Shown here one piece after another: positions 24,847 to 33,474 of a DNA stretch of 64,000 nucleotides. Under the pieces are notes generated by a model. That model did no database searches. It was not told the origin of the DNA and saw nothing but the letters and a program-made list of their open reading frames with translations. Position 1 is the stretch's first letter. Each line of letters begins with the position of its first letter. This DNA is from Streptomyces cyaneogriseus subsp. noncyanogenus (GTDB lineage Bacteria > Actinomycetota > Actinomycetes > Streptomycetales > Streptomycetaceae), in the NCBI RefSeq assembly GCF_000931445.1, contig NZ_CP010849.1:6262001-6326000 (forward strand). Direction: 5' to 3'. Made by a program: the position numbers and the translations under genes.

Positions 24847-24880
24847 CCCGCCGCCCCGAGCCTCGCGGGACGGCGGCGGG
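24847..24880. terminator. bidirectional terminator hairpin
   Basis: Arms CCCGCCGCC / GGCGGCGGG with an inner CCCG/CGGG pairing, lying between two convergent genes (stops at 24830 and 24929). Likely terminates from both sides. Confidence 0.6.
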
Positions 24881-24928
24881 CGGGTCACCGCACCCGAGGC
24901 GGACGGCGGCGCGCCCCCGCCGCCCGTC

Positions 24929-26182
24929 TCAGTCGCCCAGCACGTCCCGTACGAACGCGTTGGCGAAGGTGCCCGCCGGGTCCAGCTCCCGCGCCAGCGC
25001 GCGGAAGTGGCCCAGCCGCGGGTACCACTCCCGCACCCGCGCCGCCGGAGTCGTGAACACCTTCCCCCAGTGCGGTCGCGCCTCGAAGGCGCCCAGCGCC
25101 TCCTCGACCCGCCGGACCACCGGCAGCACCGCCCGGGTGTCCGCCACCCAGGTGAAGTGCACGGCCACCGTGTCCCGCCCGTAGGCCGGGCTCAGCCACT
25201 GCTCGTCGGCGGCCACCGCGCGCACCTCGCAGATCTGGAGGACCGGGGCCACCACCGCCCGTATCGCGTCCAGCGCGTGCAGCGCGCGCACGGCGTCCCG
25301 GCGCGGCAGCAGGTACTCCGACTGGAGCTCGGCACCGCTGCTCGGCGTGAACTCGGCCCGGAAGTGCGGCAGCCGTTCGTGCCACGGCCCGGGGACGCCC
25401 AACTGCTCGGTGCAGTTGACCGCCGGCATGCCGGGAACGGGGTGCGTCTTCCCGGTGGCGGGCGTGGCCCAGGGGAAACCGGGCAGCGGCTGGTCGGTGC
25501 GCCGCTTGAGCCACACCTGCCGGAAGCCGGGCGTCCGCCAGTCGGTGAAGAGGCTCACACTGTAGGCCGCCGCCATGATCGTCTCGAAGGCGTCGGGGTC
25601 CAGTCCGTCGAGCGGCAGTTCGGTGAAGACGTACTGCTCGACCTCGAAGGCCGGCTCCAGGTCCAGGGTGAGCGCGGTCACCACGCCGAGCGCGCCCAGG
25701 GAGGTGACCGCCGCGCCGAACCGCGCGTCGCCCCGCCCGATCACCACCGCCGAGCCGTCCGCCGTCACCAGCTCCACCTCCCGCACGGCGGCGGCCAGCG
25801 GGCCGTTGCCCACCCCGGAGCCGTGAGTGCCGGTCGCGACCGACCCGGCCACCGAGATGTGCGGGAGGGAGGCCATGTTGGGCAGCGCGAGGCCGTGCGC
25901 GTGCACCCGGCGGGCCAACTCCGCGTAGCGCACACCGCCGCCGACGCGGACCGTGCGGGCCGCGGTGTCCACGTCCACCTCGGGCGGCAGCGCGGCCAGC
26001 GACAGCAGCACGCCCTCGGCGCCGGGCTCGGCGATGCGGTTGAAGGAGTGCCCGCTGCCCAGCACCCGCACGGCCGGGCTCCGCGCCACCAGCGCCCGCA
26101 GCGCGTCGAGGGAGTGCGGCCGGTGCAGTTCCTTCGCCGCGTAGGTGATGTTTCCGGCCCAGTTGGTCACGGTCTCGGTCAT
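24929..26182 (-). CDS. aldO: alditol oxidase (FAD-dependent)
   Basis: 417-residue flavoprotein oxidising sugar alcohols such as xylitol and sorbitol to aldoses with O2, giving H2O2. The whole protein reads like Streptomyces AldO: start VTNWAGNITY, RVLGSGHSFN with the His (residue 45) that carries covalent FAD, ALPNMASLPHISVAGSVATG and the substrate-domain segment RPHWGKVF near the C-terminus. Cytoplasmic, no signal. It is flanked by a convergent terminator and, upstream, by the divergent radical-SAM gene 242 bp away. High confidence from recognition of the sequence. Confidence 0.96.
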   Translation of the reverse strand: MTETVTNWAGNITYAAKELHRPHSLDALRALVARSPAVRVLGSGHSFNRIAEPGAEGVLLSLAALPPEVDVDTAARTVRVGGGVRYAELARRVHAHGLALPNMASLPHISVAGSVATGTHGSGVGNGPLAAAVREVELVTADGSAVVIGRGDARFGAAVTSLGALGVVTALTLDLEPAFEVEQYVFTELPLDGLDPDAFETIMAAAYSVSLFTDWRTPGFRQVWLKRRTDQPLPGFPWATPATGKTHPVPGMPAVNCTEQLGVPGPWHERLPHFRAEFTPSSGAELQSEYLLPRRDAVRALHALDAIRAVVAPVLQICEVRAVAADEQWLSPAYGRDTVAVHFTWVADTRAVLPVVRRVEEALGAFEARPHWGKVFTTPAARVREWYPRLGHFRALARELDPAGTFANAFVRDVLGD

Positions 26183-26424
26183 CCGGTCGCCCCTTTCCGG
26201 GGAGTCGAGCGCCAGGAGGTCACCGCTGGAACCTATCCGGGCGGTCGGTCCGGTCCGCCACCCAGGTGGCGGCGGCCGGGACCGGCCGGGCGCACCCGCC
26301 GCCCCGGCCCGGCCGGGGCCCGGTGCCGGGACACGCCGCGCGGCGCGGGGGGACCCGGCACCGACGGCGCGAAGGCGGGGGCATACCGTGAGATGTCGTA
26401 CGCCTGAGCCGGGAGGAGAGACGG

Positions 26425-27792
26425 ATGGACAGCCGTACCGCGCTGGTCGAGGATCTGATGGAGCGGTTTCCGCATGTGCCGCGGGAGGCCGTCTTCAAGG
26501 AGGACCTGCTGCGGGGCGGCGTGGCCTTCGACCCCTCGGCCCTCAGCGACAACGAGTCGGGGGAGGTGAAGCCGAAGTCGTACTTCATCTTCTCCTTCGA
26601 CCACGGCACCCTGCCCGAGCTGGGCGAGGCCGCGCTGCGCCGCCCGCCCGAGGAGATCATCCTCACCGGCGGCCCCTACGACCTGCGCCGCACCGTGGTC
26701 TCGGTCCGCGTGAACCCGGCCTCGCCGTACCGCGTGGCCGCCGACGAGGACGGCATGCTCGGCCTCTACCTGGACGGCCGGCGCATCTCGGACGTCGGCG
26801 TGCCGCCCATGCCCGAGTACTACCGGCACACGCTGTCCAACGGGAAGTCCGTCATGGAGGTGGCCCCCACCATCCAGTGGGGTTACCTGATCTACCTGAC
26901 CGTCTTCCGCGTCTGCCAGTACTTCGGCGCCAAGGAGGAGTGCCAGTACTGCGACATCAATCACAACTGGCGCCAGCACAAGGCGGCCGGGCGGCCGTAC
27001 ACGGGCGTGAAGGACGTCGAGGAGGTCCTCGAAGCCCTGGAGATCATCGACCGCTACGACACCCAGAAGGCGTCCACCGCCTACACCCTCACCGGCGGCG
27101 CCATCACCAAGACGGTCGCCGGACGTGACGAGGCCGACTTCTACGGCCACTACGCCAAGGCCATCGAGGAGCGCTTCCCGGGCCGCTGGATCGGCAAGGT
27201 CGTCGCCCAGGCACTGCCCAAGGCCGACGTCCAGCGGTTCAAGGACTACGGCGTGCAGATCTACCACCCCAACTTCGAGGTGTGGGACGAGTACCTGTTC
27301 AAGATGTACTGCCCCGGCAAGGAGCGCTACGTCGGCCGCGACGAGTGGCACAAGCGCATCCTGGACTCCGCGGACGTCTTCGGCGCGCGCAACGTCATCC
27401 CCAACTTCGTGGCGGGCGTGGAGATGGCCGAGCCCTTCGGCTTCAAGACGGTCGACGAGGCGATCGCGTCGACCACCGAGGGCCTGCGCTTCTTCATGTC
27501 GCACGGCATCACGCCCCGCTTCACCACCTGGTGCCCCGAGCCGACCACCCCGCTCGGCAAGGCCAACCCGCAGGGCGCGCCGCTGGAATACCACATCCGC
27601 CTGCTCCAGGCGTACCGCCAGACCATGGAGGACTTCGGCCTCTCCTCGCCCCCCGGCTACGGCCCGCCCGGCGCCGGCAACGCGGTCTTCTCGGTCAGCT
27701 CCTTCATGGACAGCCTCCCGGCCGACGAGCCGGTGGCGGACCCGACCGAGGCCGTGCCGCCCGGCACCCCGGCGGCGACCCAGGGGGCGTGA
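26425..27792 (+). CDS. radical SAM protein with CX8CX2C cluster motif
   Basis: 455-residue protein that I assign to the radical-SAM group. The putative [4Fe-4S] cysteines are Cys164, Cys173 and Cys176 (VCQYFGAKEECQYCDINHN), giving CX8CX2C instead of the canonical CX3CX2C. The aromatic residue next to the last Cys and the following LTGGAITKT (the GGE-like SAM-binding strand) support the assignment. About 150 residues precede the motif, and the C-terminal 40 residues are Pro/Ala-rich. ATG at 26425 follows GGGAGGAGAG. No obvious substrate partner is adjacent; a perfect hairpin terminates it. Reaction unknown. Confidence 0.82.
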   Translation: MDSRTALVEDLMERFPHVPREAVFKEDLLRGGVAFDPSALSDNESGEVKPKSYFIFSFDHGTLPELGEAALRRPPEEIILTGGPYDLRRTVVSVRVNPASPYRVAADEDGMLGLYLDGRRISDVGVPPMPEYYRHTLSNGKSVMEVAPTIQWGYLIYLTVFRVCQYFGAKEECQYCDINHNWRQHKAAGRPYTGVKDVEEVLEALEIIDRYDTQKASTAYTLTGGAITKTVAGRDEADFYGHYAKAIEERFPGRWIGKVVAQALPKADVQRFKDYGVQIYHPNFEVWDEYLFKMYCPGKERYVGRDEWHKRILDSADVFGARNVIPNFVAGVEMAEPFGFKTVDEAIASTTEGLRFFMSHGITPRFTTWCPEPTTPLGKANPQGAPLEYHIRLLQAYRQTMEDFGLSSPPGYGPPGAGNAVFSVSSFMDSLPADEPVADPTEAVPPGTPAATQGA

Positions 27793-27806
27793 CCCCGGCC
27801 GGACCA

Positions 27807-27834
27807 CCGGGGCCGCGGACACAAGCGGCCCCGG
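27807..27834 (+). terminator. terminator hairpin of the radical-SAM gene
   Basis: Perfect 10-bp arms CCGGGGCCGC / GCGGCCCCGG with an 8-nt loop, 14 bp after the stop codon. Confidence 0.85.
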
Positions 27835-27930
27835 CACCCGCCGCCGCCCCGGCCGGGCGCCGAGACCGCGCGCCCGGACGAAGGCGCCCCGCGCGGCATC
27901 ACTCCCGTCGCAGCGTCGTCTCGACGAGCC

Positions 27931-28035
27931 CGGCGCCTCTACGAGCGGTCTGGATATCAAGCCGACGGTGCTACTCAAGACGACGCCTACGACGAGGTCA
28001 CGCTCACTGAGCTGCGCTACCAGCGTGTGCTTTGA
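27931..28035 (+). pseudogene. C-terminal remnant of a GNAT acetyltransferase
   Basis: The frame reads RRLYERSGYQADGATQ and on to VTLTELRYQRVL, then a stop. The ALYERxGY...E(L/V)RYRR pattern is the usual last strand pair of GNAT acetyltransferases. The acetyl-CoA-binding part upstream is gone. Not related in frame to the intact GNAT gene on the other strand. Confidence 0.6.
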
Positions 28036-28060
28036 GTTCAGCGGCGACGGGCGCAAATAG

Positions 28061-28594
28061 TCAAGATCGTTGTAGTTGTCGTCTGAGGCTCCGGTGCCAT
28101 CGGATCTCGCCTTCGTGCCATTCGTCGGTGGGTGTGAGCCCGGCGGCGGTGGCGACGGCTGCGGATGCCCGATGGCCGGGGTGGATGTGGGCGATGACGG
28201 TGTGCACCGGCTGCTTGCCGAGCCAGGCGACGAGTCCCCGGGCTGCTTCGGTGGCGATGCCTTTGCCCTGCCACGGGGTCCCCACCACCCAGGCGATCTC
28301 GGCGATGGGGCCGTGGCCAGAGGGGCTGACCGTCGCTTGCAGGGTGCCCGTCAGGCAGGACTCGTCACGAAGCCGGATCACCCAGTTCAGCCAGGACACG
28401 GCCGGATCGGGAGAGCCCGCGATCATGCGCTGGTAGCGGGAGCGCAGGGCTTGCGGGGTGTCCGGCGTGCCGCCGATGAAGGTGTGCAGGGCGGGATCGG
28501 ACAGCACTGCGGCCATTTCCTCGGCGTGCTCGACGTGCAGTGGCAGCAGGTCCAGCCTGCCGGTGCTGATGGCCTGGGCCGCGAGGGTGCTCAC
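28061..28594 (-). CDS. GNAT acetyltransferase (RimJ/RimL-like)
   Basis: 177-residue GNAT enzyme. Typical landmarks are TGRLDLLPL at the start, the WVIRLRDESCLTGTLQ strand, the acetyl-CoA pyrophosphate loop IAWVVGTPWQGKGIATEAARGL and HPGHRASAAVATAAGL. The GTG start at 28594 overlaps the stop of the truncated transposase frame (GTGA), an accident of the insertion rather than a true operon; the native promoter may have been lost or replaced. Acceptor substrate unknown; antibiotic or ribosomal-protein acetylation are both possible. Confidence 0.88.
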   Translation of the reverse strand: MSTLAAQAISTGRLDLLPLHVEHAEEMAAVLSDPALHTFIGGTPDTPQALRSRYQRMIAGSPDPAVSWLNWVIRLRDESCLTGTLQATVSPSGHGPIAEIAWVVGTPWQGKGIATEAARGLVAWLGKQPVHTVIAHIHPGHRASAAVATAAGLTPTDEWHEGEIRWHRSLRRQLQRS

Positions 28595-28980
28595 GCTGCG
28601 ACCGCCTCGGGGTGTTCGACGAGCCGGCCGCGTTCGAAGCGGGCACCTGCCCGGACGGGTGCGACGAGGTGGGGTACGTTCACGGCCCGCCACCGTTGCT
28701 GGGCGGACTCGACGAGCTCATCGACGCGTTTGTCGGTCACCCGCGGGGTCCTCACCTCGACGACCCCGGCCGCCGTGGTCACCCAGCGCGGCTGGTGGTA
28801 GCCATTGTGCACGACCAGGCGGTGGCCCTTCTCGTCCCGCTGGTCGGCCAACTCGGCTCTGTAGGCGTCGACGTCGGACTCCAGTGCGGCAGCCATCCGC
28901 CGTGCGCCCTCGCGGACGATCCCGTCGATCAGGGAGGAGCCGTCGGCGGTGGTGCCGTCGGCGGTCACTGTGCTGAGCAC
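28591..28980 (-). pseudogene. IS256-family transposase, N-terminal fragment
   Basis: Reads as the N-terminus of a Streptomyces mutator/IS256-type transposase: SLIDGIVREGARRMAAALE, AELADQRDEKGHRLVVHNGY and TTAAGVVEVRTPRVTDKRVD. After about residue 90 the similarity ends and the frame runs into unrelated sequence before stopping at the GNAT gene. The DDE catalytic core is absent, so the element is dead. This is the only insertion-sequence trace in the window. Confidence 0.8.
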
Positions 28981-29526
28981 GGGTGTGCCTTCCCGACCCG
29001 CGCGGCAGCGCGGGCCTACTCGATACCAGTCAATCGATCACTCGGGAAGGTACGCCCTCCAGCGCGTCCTCCCGAGCCTGATCGGCGATCCACTCGTAAC
29101 GGCCGTCTCGGCGGTGGCGGACTGCAGGCTGCCCGGCTCGATCTCCAGACCGATACGGACCGCCTGGACGAGTGCGTCGAGAGCATCGGCCCACGGTATG
29201 GGCGCCCCAGGGATCGACGTGTGACGCTGCGGGAGGAACGTGCGATGCCAGGGTGTCGCCCGTCTGTTCCTCCTCGTCCTTCTCCAAGCCCTCGCCCTGC
29301 TGGCCGAGGCCGGCTTCCGCCGTCTTCACCGCCGACTGGGGTGGCGACAAAGGGAGAAGCGGCAGTGCGGCCCAAGTGGTGTACGGCCGCGGACAAGCCG
29401 GAACCGGCGTCGGCCCTCGGCGGGAAAACCGATGGCGCTCGAATCGGTGTCACCGTATGGTGTGGGAGTGATCAAGCAGTGGTCCCATCCACTGCGTTCG
29501 AGTCGAGGAACCGGGAGGTGTGACAG
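28981..29526. other. degenerate region, no confident gene
   Basis: About 550 bp with lower G+C and no long frame of normal Streptomyces composition. The minus strand has short acidic stretches (ALVQAVRIGLEIEPGS and WIADQAREDALEG) in different frames, which looks like a gene broken by frameshifts. I cannot name it. The region adjoins the IS256 fragment. Confidence 0.5.
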
Positions 29527-29598
29527 ATGGCTGTCTCTGAGATGGGCCTTGCCCGCATCCAGCAGTTCGTTCCGTCCACCTCCGTGGCCGCCGGCTGA
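29527..29598 (+). CDS. possible 23-residue peptide with strong RBS
   Basis: ATG at 29527 is preceded by GGGAGGTG at good spacing and opens a 23-codon frame (MAVSEMGLARIQQFVPSTSV, then Ala-Ala-Gly). It ends 60 bp before rsgA. It may be a surviving 5' end of a lost gene or a short leader peptide. Weakly supported beyond the Shine-Dalgarno. Confidence 0.3.
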   Translation: MAVSEMGLARIQQFVPSTSVAAG

Positions 29599-29658
29599 CA
29601 CCTCACCTTTCGCGCCTGTGACGCGCGGGCCGGGGCCACCCCCGCGAAGGGTCACCCC

Positions 29659-30786
29659 TTGTCCTCCTCGTCTTCCTCTTCCGCTCACTCCTCCTCTCTC
29701 CTCGGTTCCTCCTCGCACCCGCTCACCCCGTACGGCTGGGACGCGGGCTGGGAGGCCGAGTTCGCCCCGTACGCCGCGCAAGGTCTGGTGCCCGGCCGGG
29801 TCGTGCGGGTCGACCGCGGGCAGTGCGACACCGTCACCGCCGAGGGCGTCGTACGCGCCGACACCGCGTTCGTCACCCCGCACGACCCCCTGCGGGTCGT
29901 GTGCACCGGCGACTGGGCCGCCGTCGACCCGGACGGCAGCCCCCGCTACGTACGCACCTACCTGCCGCGCCGCACCGCCTTCGTGCGCTCCGCCTCCTCC
30001 AAGCGGTCCGAGGGGCAGATCCTCGCCGCCAACGTCGACCACGCGATCGTCGCCGTGTCGGCGGCCGTCGACCTCGACCTCGCCCGGGTGGAGCGGTTCC
30101 TCGCCCTCGCCTGGGAGTCCGGGGCCCAGCCCGTGGTCGTGCTCACCAAGGCCGACCTCGTGGCGGACCCGGTGACCGTCTCCCACCTCGTGCAGGACAT
30201 CGAGAGCGCCGCCCCCGGCGTGCCGGTGCTGCCCGTCAGCTCCCTGCACGGCGAAGGGCTCGACGTCCTGGCCGCCGTCGTCGGCGGCGGTACGGCCGTC
30301 CTGCTCGGGCAGTCCGGAGCGGGCAAGTCCACCCTCGCCAACGCCCTGCTCGGCGAGGACACCATGGAGGTGCAGGCCACCCGCGACGTGGACGGCAAGG
30401 GACGCCACACCACGACCACCCGCAACCTGCTGCTCCTGCCCGGCGGGGGCGCGCTGATCGACACCCCGGGCCTGCGCGGCGTCGGGCTGTGGGACGCGGG
30501 TGACGGCGTCGGCCAGGTCTTCGCCGAGATCGAGGCACTGGCCGCCGAGTGCCGCTTCCACGACTGCGCGCACGAGAGCGAGCCCGGCTGCGCCGTCCGC
30601 GCCGCCCTCGACGCCGGGGAACTGTCCGAGCGGCGCCTGGAGAGCTACCGCAAACTGCTGCGGGAGAACCAGCGCATCGTCGCCAAGACCGACGCCCGGC
30701 TGCGCGCCGAGATCCGCAAGGAATGGAAGCGCAGGGGCGCCCAGGGCAGGGCGGCGATGGAGGCCAAGCGGGGCCGTCTGCGGTAG
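29659..30786 (+). CDS. rsgA: ribosome small-subunit-dependent GTPase A
   Basis: 375-residue circularly permuted GTPase that checks maturation of the 30S subunit. An OB-fold N-terminal domain follows a Ser-rich leader. The G motifs occur in permuted order: G4 LTKAD, then G1 GQSGAGKST, then G3 DTPG. The C-terminal zinc knuckle has Cys-Arg-Phe-His-Asp-Cys and a later Cys. The TTG start at 29659 gives the Ser-rich tail; GAAGGG lies upstream. The next gene (Ada/AlkA fusion) follows after 78 bp. Confidence 0.95.
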   Translation: MSSSSSSSAHSSSLLGSSSHPLTPYGWDAGWEAEFAPYAAQGLVPGRVVRVDRGQCDTVTAEGVVRADTAFVTPHDPLRVVCTGDWAAVDPDGSPRYVRTYLPRRTAFVRSASSKRSEGQILAANVDHAIVAVSAAVDLDLARVERFLALAWESGAQPVVVLTKADLVADPVTVSHLVQDIESAAPGVPVLPVSSLHGEGLDVLAAVVGGGTAVLLGQSGAGKSTLANALLGEDTMEVQATRDVDGKGRHTTTTRNLLLLPGGGALIDTPGLRGVGLWDAGDGVGQVFAEIEALAAECRFHDCAHESEPGCAVRAALDAGELSERRLESYRKLLRENQRIVAKTDARLRAEIRKEWKRRGAQGRAAMEAKRGRLR

Positions 30787-30864
30787 ACACGTCCGCACCC
30801 GCCGATGCCATGTCCGATTTCCGCCAGCCCGGACCGCCCGGCCTGGCGGAGACTGGACAGCGTG

Positions 30865-32268
30865 ATGGACGAGGACACCAGGTACGAGGCCGTGCGCAGC
30901 CGGGACGCCCGGTTCGACGGCGCGTTCTTCTTCGCCGTCGAGACGACCGGCATCTACTGCCGGCCCAGTTGTCCGGCGGTCACACCGAAACGGCACAACG
31001 TGCGGTTCTTCCCGACGGCCGCCGCCGCGCAGGGCTCCGGATTCCGGGCCTGCCGGCGGTGCCGTCCGGACGCCGCGCCCGGCTCGGCGGAGTGGAACGT
31101 GCGCGCCGACGTCGTCGGCCGGGCCATGCGGCTGATCGGCGACGGCGTCGTCGACCGGGAGGGCGTCGCCGGGCTCGCCGCCCGCCTCGGCTACAGCGCC
31201 CGGCAGGTGCAGCGGCAGCTCACGGCCGAGCTGGGCGCCGGGCCGGTCGCCCTGGCCCGCGCCCAGCGGGCGCACACCGCGCGGGTCCTGCTCCAGACCA
31301 CCGGCCTGCCCGTCACCGAGATCGCCTTCGCGTCGGGCTTCGCCAGCGTGCGGCAGTTCAACGACACCATCCGCGCCGTGTACGCGGCCACCCCGAGCGA
31401 ACTGCGCGCCGCCGCGCCCGGCGGCGGGCGGGCGGCCCGCCATCGGGCGACCCCGGACGCCGGGATCCCGCTGCGGCTCGCCCACCGCGGCCCCTACCAG
31501 GCCCTGCCCGTCTTCGATCTCCTCCAGCGGGAGGCCGTCCCCGGCATCGAGGAGGTGGCCGGGACCCCCGGCCGCCGCGTCTACCGGCGCACCCTCCGCC
31601 TCCCGCACGGCACCGCGATCGCCGCCGTCCACGAACGCCCGGGCGGGGGACGGCAGGCCGCGCGCGGCGCCCACCCCGGCGGCTGGCTGGACGCCCGGCT
31701 GCACCTCACCGACCACCGCGACCTGACCACCGCCGTCCAGCGGCTGCGGCGCCTGTTCGACCTCGACGCCGACCCGTACGCCGTCGACGAGCGGCTCGGC
31801 GCGGACCCCCGGCTCGCCCCGCTGGTCGCCGCCCGCCCCGGGCTGCGCTCACCCGGCGCCGCCGACCCCGAGGAACTCGCGATGCGGGCGCTGGCGGGCA
31901 GCAAACGGGCCGCGCGGCTGGTCCAGCGGTACGGCAAACGGCTGGACGCCCCGTGCGGCGGGCTGACCCATGTATTCCCCGAGCCGGCCGCCCTCGCCGA
32001 CGGCGAGGCCGGGCCCCTCGGCGCCCTCGCCGCCGCCCTCGCCGACGGCGACGTACGCCTGGACCCCGGCGCCGACCGGGACGACGCCCAGCGGGCCCTG
32101 CTCGCCCTGCCCGGCCTGGACGCCCCCACGGCCGCCCTCATCCGCACCCGCGCCCTCGGCGACCCGGACGTGGCCCCGCCCGGCGCGGACCTGCCCGACA
32201 CCTGGCGCCCCTGGCGCTCGTACGCCCTGCACCACCTGCGTGCAGCCGGAGAGCTGGAGTTCTCGTGA
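30865..32268 (+). CDS. Ada/AraC - AlkA fusion, alkylation repair
   Basis: 467-residue alkylation-response protein. Residues 1-75 are the Ada zinc/methyl-acceptor domain (Cys32 and Cys36 in YCRPSCPAVTP, Cys63 and Cys66 in CRRCRPD). An AraC helix-turn-helix follows (about 85-175, ITEIAFASGFASVRQFNDTIR-like), then the AlkA N-domain and an HhH-GPD glycosylase domain (LLALPGLDAPTAALI). The segment between the HhH and WRPWRSYALHHL is about 25 residues shorter than in typical AlkA, so glycosylase activity may be reduced. It is coupled by a GTGA overlap to ogt. Expected to be self-induced by DNA methylation damage. Confidence 0.92.
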   Translation: MDEDTRYEAVRSRDARFDGAFFFAVETTGIYCRPSCPAVTPKRHNVRFFPTAAAAQGSGFRACRRCRPDAAPGSAEWNVRADVVGRAMRLIGDGVVDREGVAGLAARLGYSARQVQRQLTAELGAGPVALARAQRAHTARVLLQTTGLPVTEIAFASGFASVRQFNDTIRAVYAATPSELRAAAPGGGRAARHRATPDAGIPLRLAHRGPYQALPVFDLLQREAVPGIEEVAGTPGRRVYRRTLRLPHGTAIAAVHERPGGGRQAARGAHPGGWLDARLHLTDHRDLTTAVQRLRRLFDLDADPYAVDERLGADPRLAPLVAARPGLRSPGAADPEELAMRALAGSKRAARLVQRYGKRLDAPCGGLTHVFPEPAALADGEAGPLGALAAALADGDVRLDPGADRDDAQRALLALPGLDAPTAALIRTRALGDPDVAPPGADLPDTWRPWRSYALHHLRAAGELEFS

Positions 32269-32834
32269 CCACCCACGGCACCCTCACCGACGCGGCGGCC
32301 CCCGGCACCGCGGCCACCCCCACGTACTGGACCGCGCTCGACAGCCCCGTCGGACGCCTTCTCCTCACCGCCGCACCGGACGGCGCGCTCACCTCCCTGT
32401 CGGTCCCCGGCCAGAAGGGCGGACGCACCGTCCAGGACGGATGGCTGCGCGACCCCGGCCCCTTCCGCGAGGCCGCCGACCAGCTCGCCGCCTACTTCGC
32501 CGGGGAGCTCACGCGTTTCCGGCTGCCGCTGCGCGCCGAGGGCACCCCCTTCCGCACCCGCGTCTGGGACGCCCTCGACGCCGTGCCGTACGGCCGGACC
32601 ACCACCTACGGCGAGATCGCCGCGCGGATCGGCGCGCCCCGGGCCGCGGTGCGCGCCGTCGGTGGCGCGATCGGCGCCAACCCGCTGCTCGTCCTGCGGC
32701 CCTGCCACCGCGTGATCGGCGCGGACGGGACCCTGACCGGGTACGCGGGCGGGCTCCCCCGCAAGACATGGCTGCTCACGCTGGAGGGCGTCCTCGGCCG
32801 GGCGGACGCACCCGAGCGCCTCAGCCCGCGATGA
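32265..32834 (+). CDS. ogt: methylated-DNA--protein-cysteine methyltransferase
   Basis: 189-residue suicide enzyme that removes O6-methylguanine damage. The active-site motif PCHRVIGADG and the preceding RTTTYGEIAARIG helix are canonical. The GTG start overlaps the stop of the Ada/AlkA gene, forming an alkylation-repair operon. The N-terminal 20 residues are Ala/Thr-rich and not conserved. The 3' end overlaps the convergent DUF456 gene by 14 bp. Confidence 0.95.
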   Translation: MTTHGTLTDAAAPGTAATPTYWTALDSPVGRLLLTAAPDGALTSLSVPGQKGGRTVQDGWLRDPGPFREAADQLAAYFAGELTRFRLPLRAEGTPFRTRVWDALDAVPYGRTTTYGEIAARIGAPRAAVRAVGGAIGANPLLVLRPCHRVIGADGTLTGYAGGLPRKTWLLTLEGVLGRADAPERLSPR

Positions 32835-33303
32835 CCGCGCCCAGCCACGCCGCCGCGACCACCAGACAGGCGAACAGCTCCGCCAGCACACTGGAACCGC
32901 CCGAGCGCATCGCCGTGCGCAGCGCCGCCACCGCCTCGCCGTGCCGGCCCAGCCGCAGCCGCTCGGCGAGGTAGATGCCGCCCATGAAGCCGGGGATCGC
33001 CCCCACCACCGGGATCAGCAGAAAGCCGAGGAACGCCCCCGCCCCCGCGAACGCCGTCAGCCGCGGGCCCGCGCCGCTCGCCCGCAGCCGCCGGGACGGC
33101 AGCGCCCAGCGCACCGCCTGGGAGAGCAGCAGCACGACCGTGGCCCCCACCAGCACGCTCCACGCCACCGGGCGGGCGTCCTGGAGCGCCCACCAGGAGA
33201 CGCCGGCCCACACCAGCCACGAGCCGGGCACCCCGGGCAGCAGCACTCCGCACAGCCCGAGCAGGATGACCAGGCCGGCCAGGAGGAGTTCCACCACTCC
33301 CAT
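32821..33303 (-). CDS. DUF456 membrane protein
   Basis: 160-residue protein with about four membrane segments and the DUF456 pattern: LLLGLCGVLLPGVPGSWLVW early, and a GAIPGFMGGIYLAERLR glycine-rich segment later. Function of the family is unknown. ATG at 33303 starts MGVVELLLAGL; the upstream extension of the frame lacks coding character. Confidence 0.88.
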   Translation of the reverse strand: MGVVELLLAGLVILLGLCGVLLPGVPGSWLVWAGVSWWALQDARPVAWSVLVGATVVLLLSQAVRWALPSRRLRASGAGPRLTAFAGAGAFLGFLLIPVVGAIPGFMGGIYLAERLRLGRHGEAVAALRTAMRSGGSSVLAELFACLVVAAAWLGAVIAG

Positions 33304-33474
33304 CTGACCAGGGTGCCGGACGCCCGTCGGGTCCGCGAAACCTTCGGACGACGGCTCCCGTGAGCCGGACGACGGCCCTGGACTGGGCCGGACGACGGCC
33401 CCGTGCGCCGGGGCGGTGGCCGCGCGGACGGGGCGGCGGCCCACGTGGAGGGGCGGTATCGGTGAGGGGCGGTG

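Noticed and set aside
27793..29600. Active insertion sequence or genomic island considered
   Set aside because: Only an N-terminal IS256 fragment is present; no catalytic core, no terminal repeats or target duplication could be defined.
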